Part shown: positions 1 through 33,570 of the stretch, piece by piece | How positions within the stretch are numbered: the first letter of the stretch is position 1 | Layout of the letters: each line of letters opens with the position of its first letter | DNA from: Capitulum mitella | Taxonomy: Eukaryota > Arthropoda > Thecostraca > Pollicipedomorpha > Pollicipedidae | Direction of reading: 5' to 3' | Length of the DNA: 64,000 bases | NCBI GenBank assembly: GCA_030062745.1 | Contig: CP099839.1 | Coordinates: 43,846,796-43,910,795 of the forward strand | The notes under the pieces: model-generated | Told to the model about the DNA's origin: nothing | Seen by the model: only the letters and a program-made list of their open reading frames with translations | Databases searched by the model: none | Position numbers and translations under genes: made by a program

Positions 1-114
1 GGAGCCATCGGCCGGTGACGGGACGCTATCAGCGCTAACTCCGGGAGAGATATCAGCGGAGGTCGAGGCTGAAGACGCTGATGGTGATTTCTGAGGGCTG
101 GCCTCGGCCGATTT
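1..114 (-). CDS. ZFAND-like coding exon 3, partial (Ser-rich linker)
   Basis: A good acceptor, CTTGTGTTTCAG, ends at 115. From there the frame is open in phase 0 for 38 codons to the window edge, matching the phase left by exon 2. The residues are Ser/Ala/Pro rich (for example KSAEASPQKSPSASS), as in the linker before the AN1 finger. No domain is visible, so the call rests on splice signals, phase and composition. Confidence 0.6.
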
Positions 115-3100
115 CTGAAACACAAGTCAATGTTGATAGCCTCTTGCAAACAGAAAAATCGGCTGTTCCCGAATGGCTGTTGCATAAAAAACAATACAGC
201 CAAGATTGGCGACTCAGTTGGGACATCGCTGGCCTCCCGTCCTGGCCAGACGGGCTTGAGTCGCCTCGGCGCTCACTATCTGTCCCCCCCCCCCGTCAGC
301 CTGTCAGCTGGCAACTGGCCAATAGAGGGTCATGCTAGCTACCACCACCTCGTTTAGTTACTCCGAAGGCACAATGAACTTTGACCACAAAACCACCTAT
401 TACCTGCAGCTGCGCGACCGAGTGTGGGGTTCGCAATCTGTGCAACAAGCTCTGCGCGGTACGGGCTCTGATTCCAAACACCTAAGCAAATCACAAGGAT
501 ATGATAAAAAAGGGGAATGCGAAATGGCTGCACAATCTGGACAAACATAACTCTGACTGTTAGTTACGATACTCCAGGAACTCCAAAACTGGATAACAAC
601 AAATATCACCTGGATATCATACATTTTGCAACACATTCGGATATCTTCCCATTCCAATGCATTTTCCGGAATGAAAGCCTACACGGTACGCATTGAGTGA
701 AATATTTAAATTGGTACTCCAAGTTATTTTTCTCAATCCTTCTTCAAGAACTTCAAATTTTGAAGACAGGACGCCAAACAAAACAGCGCGAAAATCGATG
801 TCAGAAGAAAAAATAAAAATCCTCGAATTACGTGAACGGAGTCACGCGCAGAGTTTGTCCCACACCTCCAACTATAGTTAAAGCTGGACACAATCCCAGG
901 AGAGTGGCATTCCGCGCTACTAAGGATTGCATAACACTTCGTGGCTTATGGAAAAGATTATCTTATCGGACGCAGTCTTATGTTTAATTTTACAACGACG
1001 AAACTACCACCAAATTTCTGAGACATAAGCTTCTATCACGTAGACCAATACAGGGGAGCTTCAATTGCCACAGGTCTTCACATGGTACGGTAGAAAAGGA
1101 GTTACATGAAATACGCACAAACGCACTCCGAATTTAGACTTTCACAAATACTTTGTACCATTACACTTATCATAAACACGATTCTGATGGCCAAGTGCGC
1201 TTCTATCACCTGGCGGATTCTCGATCACCTTCTGCAAGAATCTAACCCAGGCGATCTACAATGTCCAGGTTTATATAATTCCAGAGTCGGCAATGCAACT
1301 GTCAGAGCGCACTCCGACTCTGACAGTCGGAACAACGAATTTCCGCGATGCAATATATATATATGTCATGATGCCACAGCCAACGGGCTTTGGGGCCGAA
1401 AATAGCCACCCCGGAATGGACTCGTATAGGGAACGCATACTTCTGCTCCAGTACAAGAAAAAAGTCCCCAAAGGACCTCGTTTCTTTTAGGGCCCAAGTT
1501 TGTTGGAAACAGCGATATTTATTTACGTACAAGTACATCCTCGGAACACCGAAACTAATAATCACCGTGTCGTAATGGACACGCCAAACGATAAAGATGG
1601 TGGACAGTAGAAGACAGATTATGTGGGGATGGATGAAGGACGCAGGGTTTACTTGGAAGCTAGGAGATGGACTTAGTCCCATTTTCGCACGGTACGTTTC
1701 CTCGTGATGTAATGTGTAATGTAAGCATGCAATGCAATGAAATGTAATGTAATCACGTAAATTCTCTTAAATCCCTGTGGTTTATGGGTCAGAGTTACCC
1801 CTACCCTGGGCTCTGCCAATCTGCAGGACTGATTTCGACAACGCAGGACTTAAACAAAAGTTTGTGGTCTGGCTCTTCATATATGCAAAGGCAGCAAAAC
1901 AAAAGGCAAAAGGCATATTCAGAACAGCAAAAAGGGGACAGACGGCCGATTTCCGTTCTTTGTCATATGGACTCCAAATAGTCATATCTTTGGACTTACG
2001 ACTCATATCTATGGCTCGTAGATATCCTCAAAGCATGTTAGGAATAAGCTTTTAGAACAATGGTGGATTCAGGACCCTGAACACATGCAGTAGGTATCCA
2101 CCAACTTTTGAGTTATTCTTCACAGATTTTAGTCGCAATGACCGTCCCCACTTTAATCCAAATACAAAAGATGATGGTTAATATCTGTCAAAACTATCGG
2201 CGGTAATTGGTTCTGGGAATTAAAACAGTGGGGCACTGCAGTACAAAAGAAACTGCCTATTGTACACTGGTAAAACTAAAGCATCATTCTTTTCTTCGTG
2301 TTTCCGTTTTATTTTCCCTGCATCCACCCCGGACATGCATGTATACGTGTACCTCGTACACGCAATTTCCATAAAAGGTCATCACTACGCTGACAACGTG
2401 AGGATCTACGTCTAAGCCTCCCAAACTTATGTACCTGGCTCTACTTTTGATCTGTATTTAGCGTCCTCCAAAAAAGTCCATATCATTGTTATGGTATGTA
2501 CAAACGTTTACTAATCCAGCCATACTTTGTTTCAGCATGTCAATGCTACTTCCACAAGGCATTACATTAACCCCTATGATGTCCTCTACATCTACCCTTG
2601 GCATCCTCGGACCATTCTGAAGATAATAGGATGTTCAACTACCATAAATACCATGCTTTCACCTATTTCATCTATTTCATCATTTTTACCACTGAATTCA
2701 TCGTTATGGCAAACGTGTACTGGCTTACTGTACCGTATCAAGAAGTGAGAATCAGTCTGAAACGACCGCAAAAAGGCTCGAAATGTCTCCAAGAAAGGTC
2801 TCATGGAACCACCCTTAGTGTTTGGATTTAGTATCGGAAAACTCGGGGGGGGGGGGGGCGAGGGAAACCACCCCCAAGATAACAGGGTTAGGTGGGCTAG
2901 AACATGAAGTCTGGGGCGCTGCTGCAATGGGACGCTGCGCTTAACCAGCAGGCTACAGAATTCGAAAAGGAAGGTAAGGCCTGGGTGAAACGAATGAAGC
3001 AATTATATGAGAAGGGTAGTCATGGAGCTTCAGATGCTTCAGTTTGCCGTCTGTATGTCGAAATCTTCGGCATACGACGTCCAAATCAGCTTTGTTTGTT

Positions 3101-3905
3101 CAATCGTCGTGATGCCATAGACCGTACACAGCACAAACGCTGATGTCAGCGGCCGATACGGGGCTGCAGTGGAGACCGCCGGCGCGCCATCTGCCAGCCT
3201 AGTAAAGGTCAGCCGGCGACACCGCGTGACGCCGTCGGGGCACTCACGGCGGTCTTGTCGGCGGCCGCCGGCAGGACGGAGACGGTCGGCTGGCCGGTGG
3301 CCGCCAGCCGGGCGGTAGTCTCGTGCAGCACCTGGCTCAGATTGTCGGCCGCGCTGCTGGCGTCTGAAACTGCCGCGTCGCCGTCAGCACAGCCAGCCAA
3401 GCACAAGGCAGACAACAAAACAAACAATACAAATGCACACACAACATACAAACACCGTACAATGCTTACATAACGTACATTACGACAATGCTTGTGCAAG
3501 ATGCAACATCAATCAGGACGGAGACGGCAGGGTCATCATCAATCTCAAAGGTCGAAAGTACCTATAAATGTCACATCTGTAACACTAACACTCTGCAGCA
3601 AATGCTCTGCAAAAGACAAAGAGAAACCTAAGAGAATCACAACGCTAAAACAAGGAAAAAACTGGAAGAACTGAAGTAAACAGCGAGGCAGTACACAGCT
3701 TCACAATGGCCGCATTTCTAGGGCGTTTCAGCCAGGTACGTACGAGGTAGGGTCGCGCGTCCTCACCCTGCGGCGAGATGTCCTTTTTCGCAGAGTCCTT
3801 GTGGCACTTTGAGCACAGGCCGTCGAAGGAGGGACTGCCGTAAAAGCCGCAGCCGTTGCGGCAGAGCTGCGGCGCCGACTGTCGTTGGTTCTGCTCCTGG
3901 TCCAT
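1..3905 (-). CDS. ZFAND5/6-like A20/AN1 zinc-finger protein, 5' part (3 exons, runs off left edge)
   Basis: This is the first part of a ZFAND5/ZFAND6 (ZNF216/AWP1) type gene. That family binds ubiquitin through an N-terminal A20 finger and carries a C-terminal AN1 finger; members act in proteasome and NF-kB related stress responses. Coding exons are 3767-3905, 3248-3363 and 1-114, with intron phases 1 and 0 that join without a stop to give 123 residues inside the window. The A20 finger (about residues 15-38) shows C-x3-C-G-F-Y-G, then L-C-S-K-C. It is followed by a Ser/Ala-rich linker containing L-S-Q-V-L-H-E, as in ZFAND linkers. The AN1 finger is not in the window and should lie to the left. 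The start chosen is the ATG at 3905, just after a likely acceptor; an in-frame ATG 18 bases upstream is an alternative. Family assignment is firm, but ZFAND5 versus ZFAND6 cannot be decided. Confidence 0.82.
115..3247 (-). other. Intron 2 of the ZFAND-like gene
   Basis: This is 3.1 kb between exons 2 and 3. I see no coding exon, RNA gene or recognisable mobile element. It holds a G homopolymer near 2845-2858 and otherwise unremarkable mixed sequence; short open frames here lack family similarity. Confidence 0.55.
3248..3363 (-). CDS. ZFAND-like coding exon 2 (Ser/Ala linker)
   Basis: The acceptor is GGCAGTTTCAG and the donor is GCC|GTGAGT. The exon starts with two bases that complete the Gly/Asp split codon and then encodes 38 residues. 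The segment DNLSQVLHE matches the conserved stretch after the A20 finger in ZFAND proteins. It ends in phase 0. Confidence 0.75.
3767..3905 (-). CDS. ZFAND-like coding exon 1 (A20 zinc finger)
   Basis: This exon encodes 46 residues plus one base. It carries the whole A20 finger, with cysteines at about residues 15, 19, 31 and 34 and the family signature CGFYG. The donor is CAGG|GTGAGG at 3766. Upstream on the minus strand, GTGTCCAAG ends a possible acceptor 9 bases before the ATG, so a non-coding 5' exon is expected further right. Confidence 0.85.
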
Positions 3906-6263
3906 GACGTCTGGCTTGGACACGGGAACGTACGCTGGCAGGGCGAGCGCGGGGCTTCGCTGCTGACTCCAACACTTCGGAACCAGGCCTCAAATCCGCA
4001 CAGACTGCAATGTGCGAAAAACAACTAAAATGCTGGACTATATTGTGTTGGGGGGCAGCACACATCATTCAAATGATGTGATGCTGTTCCATGCAAATCA
4101 GACCATGGGGTTACACAAAACATCCTGTTGGACTGGAGAACCAAATTACATATAACTTGTGGAATCATAGCCAGTATGTTAACTTCTCCTGGTCTAACCT
4201 TCATTCAGAAATATTTCCATAGCCAAAGAACATAGACGTTAACATGCGTACGTCGTCAATGGAATTTTTCTATTCACTTTTCTCCCACATGCACAAGGCT
4301 GAAAACTTGTTTTTGGAGTCACCATGCCATAAGGCTGTGATGTATAACAAGCCATTTGATGTGAAGCAGATTCCATCTAACTGCTTTCTGGAGTGACTTC
4401 CCTGGAGATATATTTGTTTCTTTTTATCTGGCCTGAATATGTTGAAGCAGGTGACAATGGGATCAGAGGTCATGCTAAGCCAAACTTCTTGCTGGACTAT
4501 GACCCCACCACCCAGGTCTTCCTAAATATGGCATAACTGCCTGAGGCACTGACCCACATGGTACTGGGGATCTTTATCATGCTATGCTGACAATATGAAA
4601 CAAATAGTTCCAGCATAAAATGCACCTAGCCAAAAAAATACAACTGATGCACATCAGGAGTGATACAGTATTATTTCAAACAATGAGTAATCATCCTGCA
4701 GGCACATATAACATACACAGACATACCCATCTGGCCAGAGTTCTGAAAGCAGACATAACATATCTTGGTGTTCAGGACATATGTGCCTTCTTTTTCAACC
4801 ATACCTGATGTCTACATATAAAATCAGGTTTTCTTTTACTTCCTGGTATGTATAACATTTCAAGCCCAAAGCAAAATAATCTGACATTTCCTTGATGGAA
4901 GATAAGCCTTCAAAACTTTCTTCTGATCACAGCAACGATTATTGTGGCATGACTGGTGTAACTGTCTGAGCCACAATTTTGTGGACTTTGCCATTCCCAA
5001 ACCTGAAAAACAAAATGTCCTAATTCCCATTTTACCAGCAAAGCAATGATGAATCTGGAAACATGCCAAACCAACTGCCCAAATCCAAGGGTGAAAAGTC
5101 TGGGTAATGAATCATTGCAAAGAACTTTGCAGGTGCAGCAGGAAGCAGGCTATTGCTTTATGATTTTAATCATAATGAAAACGTTAATCTTACATGACAA
5201 ACGAAATGACATTCCAAACTTAGATCATGCAAAACATGTGTGGAGGTTTCAAAAAACTGATGGGCAGGTAAAACATACCAACACATCTGCATGTCTTTTC
5301 TGCTACATTCCCATTATGCTGGTATTAACAAGTAAAAATGCTAAAAGCAGTTTGGGAATATAAAATCTGGCACAATGCAATCATTTCACATCTTGATATT
5401 CCATAAATAAAGCCATGCATGTGGTTTACAGTAAAATAACTGAGCACCAAATGAGGCTGCTGATAAATAAGTGATGTTCAAGTTGGTGCAACACCCTGAA
5501 TTTCAAGAAACCAATTACTTCCAGAAAAATCAATAACATTTCAGGCACCCATGGGCTTCAAAAGTTAATGTTGTAAATTACAACATTATAAAAATGGGAT
5601 ATATGTTAATGAGTCTGCCCCTGACACTTACTGCTTTGATATACATGAATTTATACCCATTTACTGATGTAACAGCCAGGTTCATTGTGCCACATTTGAC
5701 ATTTGCTGCCATCCCATACAAAAGGGCTAAATTCCTTTACTGCTCAATGACCCAACAAACCTGGAACTTGTGAATTTCCATGCCACTGAAATTGAATGTA
5801 AAATACTTATGGGTAAGATAACCACAATTTCCATGACAGTGCTCTTTTCTATTTTCAGTAGCCAATTTTAGCATGCCTGATTACTGTGGCATGCATTAAT
5901 TTTATGCACCATACAACACATTTTACCATGCACTTATTTTCCAGTGAAAAATAACATGAATTGCATAAAAGTCATAGAGCTTTAAGAAACTTTAAGAAAA
6001 ATACTTTAACAGCTTTAAGAAAAATACTTGTGATGCAGTGCTGCATAATATCATGCCAAGATGAAGAAAGTGAAAAAAATCACCAAATAACATTGTCACT
6101 TCATTTGTTGCTGACTCCCATGCCACTTATCTGTTTGATTTCTACCAGGATTCTCCAATAACAAATTCAAAAAGGGCAATTTCCCAGCTTGATGTGTTTT
6201 GGGCCTTATGACATCATAAGTACAACCAAACTTAATGGAAAATAAACAAGATCAACAGGACAA

Positions 6264-6331
6264 CTAACCTAACTGGTCTAACCTAACCTAGCCTTACCTA
6301 ACCTAATCCAACTCAACCTAACCTAACCTAC
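6264..6331. repeat. Interstitial CCTAA/TTAGG telomere-like tract (degenerate)
   Basis: Repeated CTAACCTAAC pentamers are interrupted by variants such as GCCTTACC and TCCAACTC. TTAGG is the common arthropod telomere repeat, so this supports an arthropod source. Degeneration indicates an old internal tract. Confidence 0.7.
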
Positions 6332-7738
6332 TAAAATGCAAGATATAACCTCTGCTGAACAGAGCTGAGTCTGACTGCACCCTTTATCAGTCTGCAGCCT
6401 CCAAAATCCTATCTGTACCTCTGCCACAGGGTTGCACAATCAGCACAACATTATGCCCCATGAGCATCCCTTTATCAGCCAGCAGCCTCTAGTATCATTA
6501 ACTGATAACATCATCAAATATTATGCAGTACATAGGACATCCTTGGGGCAAAGACAGTGGAAAGAAAATGATGCTACCAGTTCTGGTTGCATTTTCTTCT
6601 CATGAAATATAACTCCATTTCCTTTGGAAACCATAACAGCAGTGTCACTAATTCTTGCTTTCATAGGAAAGCTAATGTGCTCTTCTGCACCTTACACAGA
6701 GCAAAAGTGGTCTGTTAAAAAGGCAAACATGTAACATATTGAAATTTTAGGTGGCTGCTGCCATCCTCATTGAACAAACTGCACATATAATGAGCACAAA
6801 ACTTAACTGAATTTCTCAAATTATGAAAAAACTCACATGACCAGGCTGACCCCCAAGCCCAATGAATCCATACAAAGGCACCAGTTACTAAAAATATGAA
6901 TCATCAAAACACATCCACCATTATGGTGTATTTTGCATTAATTGCAAATACTTATTCAATCGAACCAATCCACCACATCCCTGCCCAACACATCCCTGGT
7001 CATACCTATTTCCCTGAACCTAAGTTGACAGTCTTAACACTTGCATTATAAAGGCAAAATTGTTTGTTCTTGAATAATAAATCTTCCTTAGTTTTATCAT
7101 GGATCTGAATACAAAGATGTAAAACAATCAACAGGGACAAATTTAAAATTACACCAAGGTCCCAAAGTAGACTGTGAGCATCCCATTAAATTACCTTACA
7201 TTAAATAATGCAAGAATTTTGATGGTCACATTAGGCATGTGGGTCCCCATAGTATCAAGCCAAAGGACACATACACCATTTTGTCAGGGAGGCAGAAATG
7301 TGTACTGTACCACTGGTGGTAAAAGCATGACATAAAATGGCTCAATGATGCTCTAATGACAACTGAAGTTAATATCATGTGAAATAGAACTGAGTTTGAA
7401 GGGCATGTAACAACTGTTAGTGATGTATTCCATACCAAGAAACTCATAGATACAGGAGATATTTACTGAAAAACAACAAAGATACAGTCAGATTTACACA
7501 AGCGGCCTCAATCCAGACCAAAAGACAAAAAACAAAGAGCTCTTTGTTTATGAAGGTCATTGGCTGGAATCCAAGGTTCTATGCGACAATGTAACAAAGA
7601 AAGGAAACCCAACATACGGACCTTTTCAGTCTTCCACATGTCATCCATCACAAACTGCACAACATCGCAGAATCCCGAAAATACCCGTGGAAATCACGGT
7701 ATGACAAAAACCAGACAGCACTTTCGAAATGCGCTTAC

Positions 7739-7860
7739 CTCGGTCCGACAACCAGGCCTGACGACCAGCTTAGAACTTCGCCCGTTTGCTAAGCAGGGGC
7801 AGCTTGCTTCACAATCCAAGCTTCTCACAAAATGAACGAAGCTGGACTACATGAAGCAAT
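7739..7860 (-). other. Candidate 5' UTR exon of the ZFAND-like gene
   Basis: On the minus strand a strong donor, CCGAG|GTAAGC, lies at 7738. It is followed downstream by the ZFAND start exon, which appears to have its own acceptor just before the ATG. The exon's right end is not defined and no promoter motif was identified. This is inference from one splice signal. Confidence 0.25.
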
Positions 7861-10758
7861 TTCCCTTCTGCGCAGCAACACAGGGCCCCCCACCACGAAC
7901 AATCACCCAGAGAGACTCAACAGACAGGAAATTTTGGCATTGGTTCGTTTGCCTACAAGTACTCTTGTACTGGCAAGTACGACCACTTTAATGAAGCTAA
8001 AATGATCTTTTGCCCATTAGTTTTATGTAGAATGATACAAAGCGTTTCAAAAAGTTATTTTTGAGGGATTATTACTTGAAATTTAAGAAGGACGCATTTT
8101 TCTTAATAACCAGGCCACAAGCAGTACTAGTATCTGCCCTTGCGTAAGACCCAGCACTAGGATGAATAAGCTTCATTTCTCTGCGTCATCCGTGTCGTCA
8201 TAGAACATGTGACGTCGTATAACGTACAAAGCAAGACGGAAATGCCGTGTCGTCAGTGGCCATGAAGCGACGTTAGCGAGGTCGTGGCGTATTACTGAAA
8301 TCCATGTTGTTCTGGCTCTGCGTGTGGAAGAAAACTCCAGAATCAAGCAGTTAAGATCGATTTCAGGCGTATTATCCAACAGTGGCAGAATCGAGGAAGA
8401 GATACAAACGGCTCAATTCCTCGCGCATGAAGCAAATTCGGCATTGATACCCCAAGATTCGAGGATCTTTCCGGCTATTCGAGGGTACTTCCCGGATGGC
8501 TCAGGCTTGCTGAACCGGTCGCATCATTCGGCGAGCGCAACCCAGGACATGTGCTTTTATTATGCCCTGGAGGTCTCGGCACCAGCGCAGCCAGGATTTT
8601 CCTAACGGGGTGGGGGGGGGGAGCTCATTGTGAACTGAAATCATACGAAAACCGCCTGTTGGGAAGACGATATGCAATGGTTGTCAAAAAAGGCGGGCGC
8701 CCCAACCTCCAATTTAGTTGTGCCGGTGGTACTCTATCATACCAGCCAGCAATTTTGGTGTGGCCCACGTAGGCCGTGGTCGGGCTAACTCGCACTGCTT
8801 GTATGGGCTAACTCGCTGCGTTGTGGGTCTGCTCGGCGTTTGATACAAGGCACCAAGTTGACTCCCAAACGGAGCCACGCTTCAGCCTGGGAGGAAGTCC
8901 AACCTGTGTTCGGGTGTGCCCGAGCACTGCACGGGCGTGCCGCAGTTATTTCCGCACAGAAATATGCCTTAATTAACGCAGCAGTGTGGACCCAAGCGGG
9001 CTGTGCACGGGCAAATTCAACCTTACTCCGGAAAGCCCAAGTTAATCCCAGGCAGCGGGCATCCAATCGACTGGGCCGCTCACTGTGGGCCCACGCAGGC
9101 TATTCTTGGGCGAGCCGCGGATAGGTACCTGGGCTAACCAGAGTTTGAATGTGGGCAAACCCTCCTTACTCCGGATAACCGGACCTGATCCCAGGTATAT
9201 GGGTGTTGTATAACCCACGCAGGGGCACGGGACCTCCTCTTCAATTGGGGTAGGGGGAAAAGCATTCCAGTCAGCGTCCGAAATGCCGATGTTAAATTTC
9301 AAAAAGTTTGGAGCTGAAGTCCCCTGGCAACATGGCTCACGCGCCCACGTACCCACGTCCCAGACATTGGGAGGGGAACAATCCGACCCAAAATCCTATT
9401 TTTGCAAACACGTTCACTTTCCGACCAACACTGGAGGGACAAAAGCCCATTTTTCAGAATTAGAGGGGACATGTCCCCCCATACCCCTTGGTGGTCGCAT
9501 CCATATACCCGGTTTGGCCACTTCTCCCATGCAAATACTGTTGTCTGAAATTCTGTGTGCATGTGCATACTGCTAGTGCTGTCGTTAGATGCGTTAAACG
9601 AATTGGAAACAGGATATGACAAGATTGGGGGAGGAGTGCGGAAAGATCGATTCTCTCTCCTTACAAAATATTATCCTCCTCCTACTGTCTCCTTAGCTGC
9701 CTGCACTCCTTTTTTCGTTCTGCAAGTATACATTATGCCGCCACGATTTTCAAAGCAAACTGTTTTTAAGTGTTGGTCCGTTGTTACGACCGGTGTATAC
9801 CATGCTACCGCCATTGCTTCACCACGCAAGATAATCGTTTCTAAATTCGTGGGGTCCGTTGTTACGCCATACGGTCTCTTTTCATGTTAGTGTACGAAAA
9901 CGACTGACGACGTAGATTCGGTTCCATGTCGATGAATGTTAAGAGGAACATTACAGCTCCAGATGCCAAGGTTTCCTTGACTCGGGACCGACCCCTCCCC
10001 ATACCCCAGCCACATGCGGACGCGGCGGCCGTTCAGTCTCGAACTCGGCGTCACAGGAAACAAGTCAGCATGTATTCATCCAGTGCCAGTACAGCTAGCG
10101 TCGCCCCTCCAGACCGGCGGGGCGCCGCCGCCCCGGCCGCCCACTCTGCAACAGACACGGACAGCCGGCTTTGTACTGCGTCACGCGCCATCAATGCTGG
10201 TCAGTGCAGAACATCCCGTGTCGAAAAGCAGTTCTATGCTGAAAAACCGTGCTGAAAAACCCCGCCGCGACATTGGACCGCCACGACGCATACGAAACAA
10301 AACTCTGACGGACCGACCCGTGTTAACATTTGGCTAGCTCGACCGGCGCCTTGTCGGCCCGACGTTAACTCATGTATGCCTTGCTCTGAGTTCAACATCT
10401 GTACACAGCCAGCCAGATTCCATTGAAATCTGGGTATCCTTACAACTACACTGCCCACCAAACAAATCAAGGACAGTTTTTTTTTTGTCGCCACGAGGTC
10501 CAGACAACGCAATGACTGCAACGTCTGCAACATCGGCACGTGTTCTTAGTAGACACGGCTGCCGCTGTGGACAGACCGAGAGGATGGCACTGGGCGTCTG
10601 TGAAACATTTAACCTGTTGCGAGAGCTGCGGGCTGAATCAACTCTCTGGCTGCCGTCAGTCGGTTCAGCTGATTTCCTGAGACAGCCCGGACCAGGGGCC
10701 CATAAAGCGCTCCCGGCGGCAGCGCCCGGTCGCCCGGCGTCAGGAGCGGATCCGGCCG

Positions 10759-31538
<20,780 letters not shown>

Positions 31539-32557
31539 GGTGTTTGCTTCTGAAAGGAAAAAAGTGGTCACAGCAGACAACAATGAATCAAATCCTTGCA
31601 AAAAAAGAAGCAATGGCAGGCAAACAGCAGACATGAGAATACTGCATCTAGCAAATGCCATATTGCAAATGCATTCTAAATGTTTCATGCAAACTCAGCA
31701 TATTATGCTTTGGGGGCACTAATTTTCTCAGTCAAATACCTTACATGCATGAAAAGTTTCAGTTTTTAACATCTGAAATCATTTATCATCTTTCTTGACT
31801 CAAACAGTGTCATCAGAGATGGCCCAGTCATGCCCTACTAACTTCAAGCTGATGGGACACTAAGGCACCATTGCTACATAAGCACCTTATCACCAAGTTT
31901 ACATGATTGCAAGACTACCATCATGCATGATAGTTGCCCTGATCAGTCTCTAATGTTTGCCCCATATTGTTTGCCCCAATACACATGTATGCCAAACTCC
32001 TTGGCACAGCTCAAAAACAATGCATATGATTAGACTTAATAAATGTTTTCACCACTTTGAAAACATATTGAGATTCCATGAATTTTCAGACACAATCTTA
32101 TTGTGACACCTTTGCAAAAATTTGAAGTCTTTCATATGACTGAAAATTCTGTAGTCCAAAGAAGAAAGGTACCATGTGCTTTCAAGATGCCACACACCCC
32201 TTGTCCTTTGGATACCATGTTTATGCATATGCTTTTCCATGGAGACTATATTCTTACTAATACTGATCATCATGATCAACACTAGACACAAAATATGAAT
32301 TGCATTTGCAGTTCTGGTACTTCCAGAGATAATAAATGATCTGCGAAACTGACGTATATATGAAAAAGTCACCAGTCCATTTTACATTACAAATGTAAAA
32401 ACCACAATATTGTAGAAAAATACTAATGAAGTGCTTCACAGAAAAAGTACTTCAATAATACACTGCTCAACCATGCTGCTGTGCTCTGAGATGCCATTAT
32501 TTTGGCTGCCAAGTTGAATGAAGAGATGGGTCATCATTTCTTCACTATTCATTGAGT

Positions 32558-32587
32558 GACATAGGCATACAGTAGTATGCCTATGTC
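32558..32587. repeat. Perfect 13-bp stem palindrome
   Basis: GACATAGGCATAC, loop AGTA, GTATGCCTATGTC. A second, overlapping inverted arrangement continues to about 32615 with TAGACATAGGCATA. Function unknown. Confidence 0.85.
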
Positions 32588-33450
32588 ATACTACTGTATA
32601 GACATAGGCATAAGTAGAAAGTACTTTTTATGTCACCTAGTGAATACAAATAAAAATAAGCAATGTATAAAAATGGAATGAAATAAATACATTACAGTAG
32701 CAAAAATGAAATAAATGTCAACAGAAAAATAAACTGAATAATAATGTATCATATAACTTCAATTAGTATAAATTTAATATCAAATAAGCATTATACATGC
32801 ATAGTAATCATGACAAATTAATAAATGGCAGGAAAATAAAACAAAATATGCATACAATCAGAACTAACAGCACAATATTAGCACTAACTACCATGACACC
32901 AATGATATGCCAATGACTGCCCTGATGTCACAAGCAATCATCCAATAATAACTGGCAATCCACATTCATCTTTAACAGCAAGATTGGTCAACAGTAAGAT
33001 TTTGACCGAGCGCTTACTTTGAGGGAAAATAATCGTAGTAGTGGTTGCATGGCACTTCAAATGCAACACTGACAAGTACTGCTTATGATTTCAGCTGGAA
33101 TTGCGTCGTCACTGGCATGCTAACTGCCAGATGCTCGCGTAAGGATCAATCAAGAGTAATAAAAAAGGTTGGGGAAATAACTAATGCAATATAAATTATC
33201 TTCAAAATAAAAGTTTGTTGTTGTATAATAGTAATAATAATAATAATGATAATGAAATAGTAGTAATAATAAAAACAAACAACAATAATAATAAAAAAGT
33301 AAAAATATTACAAAGATGGAAAAGTGAAGTTGCAATTTTAAAATACAAAATAAAAATAAAAAGCAGTGAAATAAAATATCTGAAAAAGAAATCATGGAAC
33401 AGAACTGGAAAAATATTAGGAAGTGAAATAAAACAACAAATAAAAATTTA

Positions 33451-33570
33451 CCCTAACCCAACAAAGTAACCTAACCTAACCTAACCTAACCTAACCTAAC
33501 CTAACGTAGCCTAGCCTAGCCTAACCTAACCTTATCTTACCTAGCCCAGCACAACCCAACCTAGCAACCT
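33451..33570. repeat. Interstitial CCTAA/TTAGG telomere-like tract
   Basis: A run of CTAAC pentamers from about 33467 is followed by degenerate TAGCC and CAACC variants. It is the longest such tract in the window. Confidence 0.85.

Larger units (their letters stand above)
3906..10758. other. Intergenic region between the ZFAND-like start and the Tudor gene stop
   Basis: This is 6.9 kb. From about 4100 to 7500 it is AT-rich with no supported exon, apart from a CCTAA tract. Around 7560-9130 it becomes GC-richer and may hold the ZFAND-like 5' exon and promoter. From 8770 to 9130 there are loose repeats of a GGGCTAACTCG / GGGCCCACGCAGG type. From 9130 to 10758 nothing is recognised; the Tudor gene's 3' UTR should lie in its right part, but I see no clear AATAAA on the minus strand. 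Confidence 0.5.
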
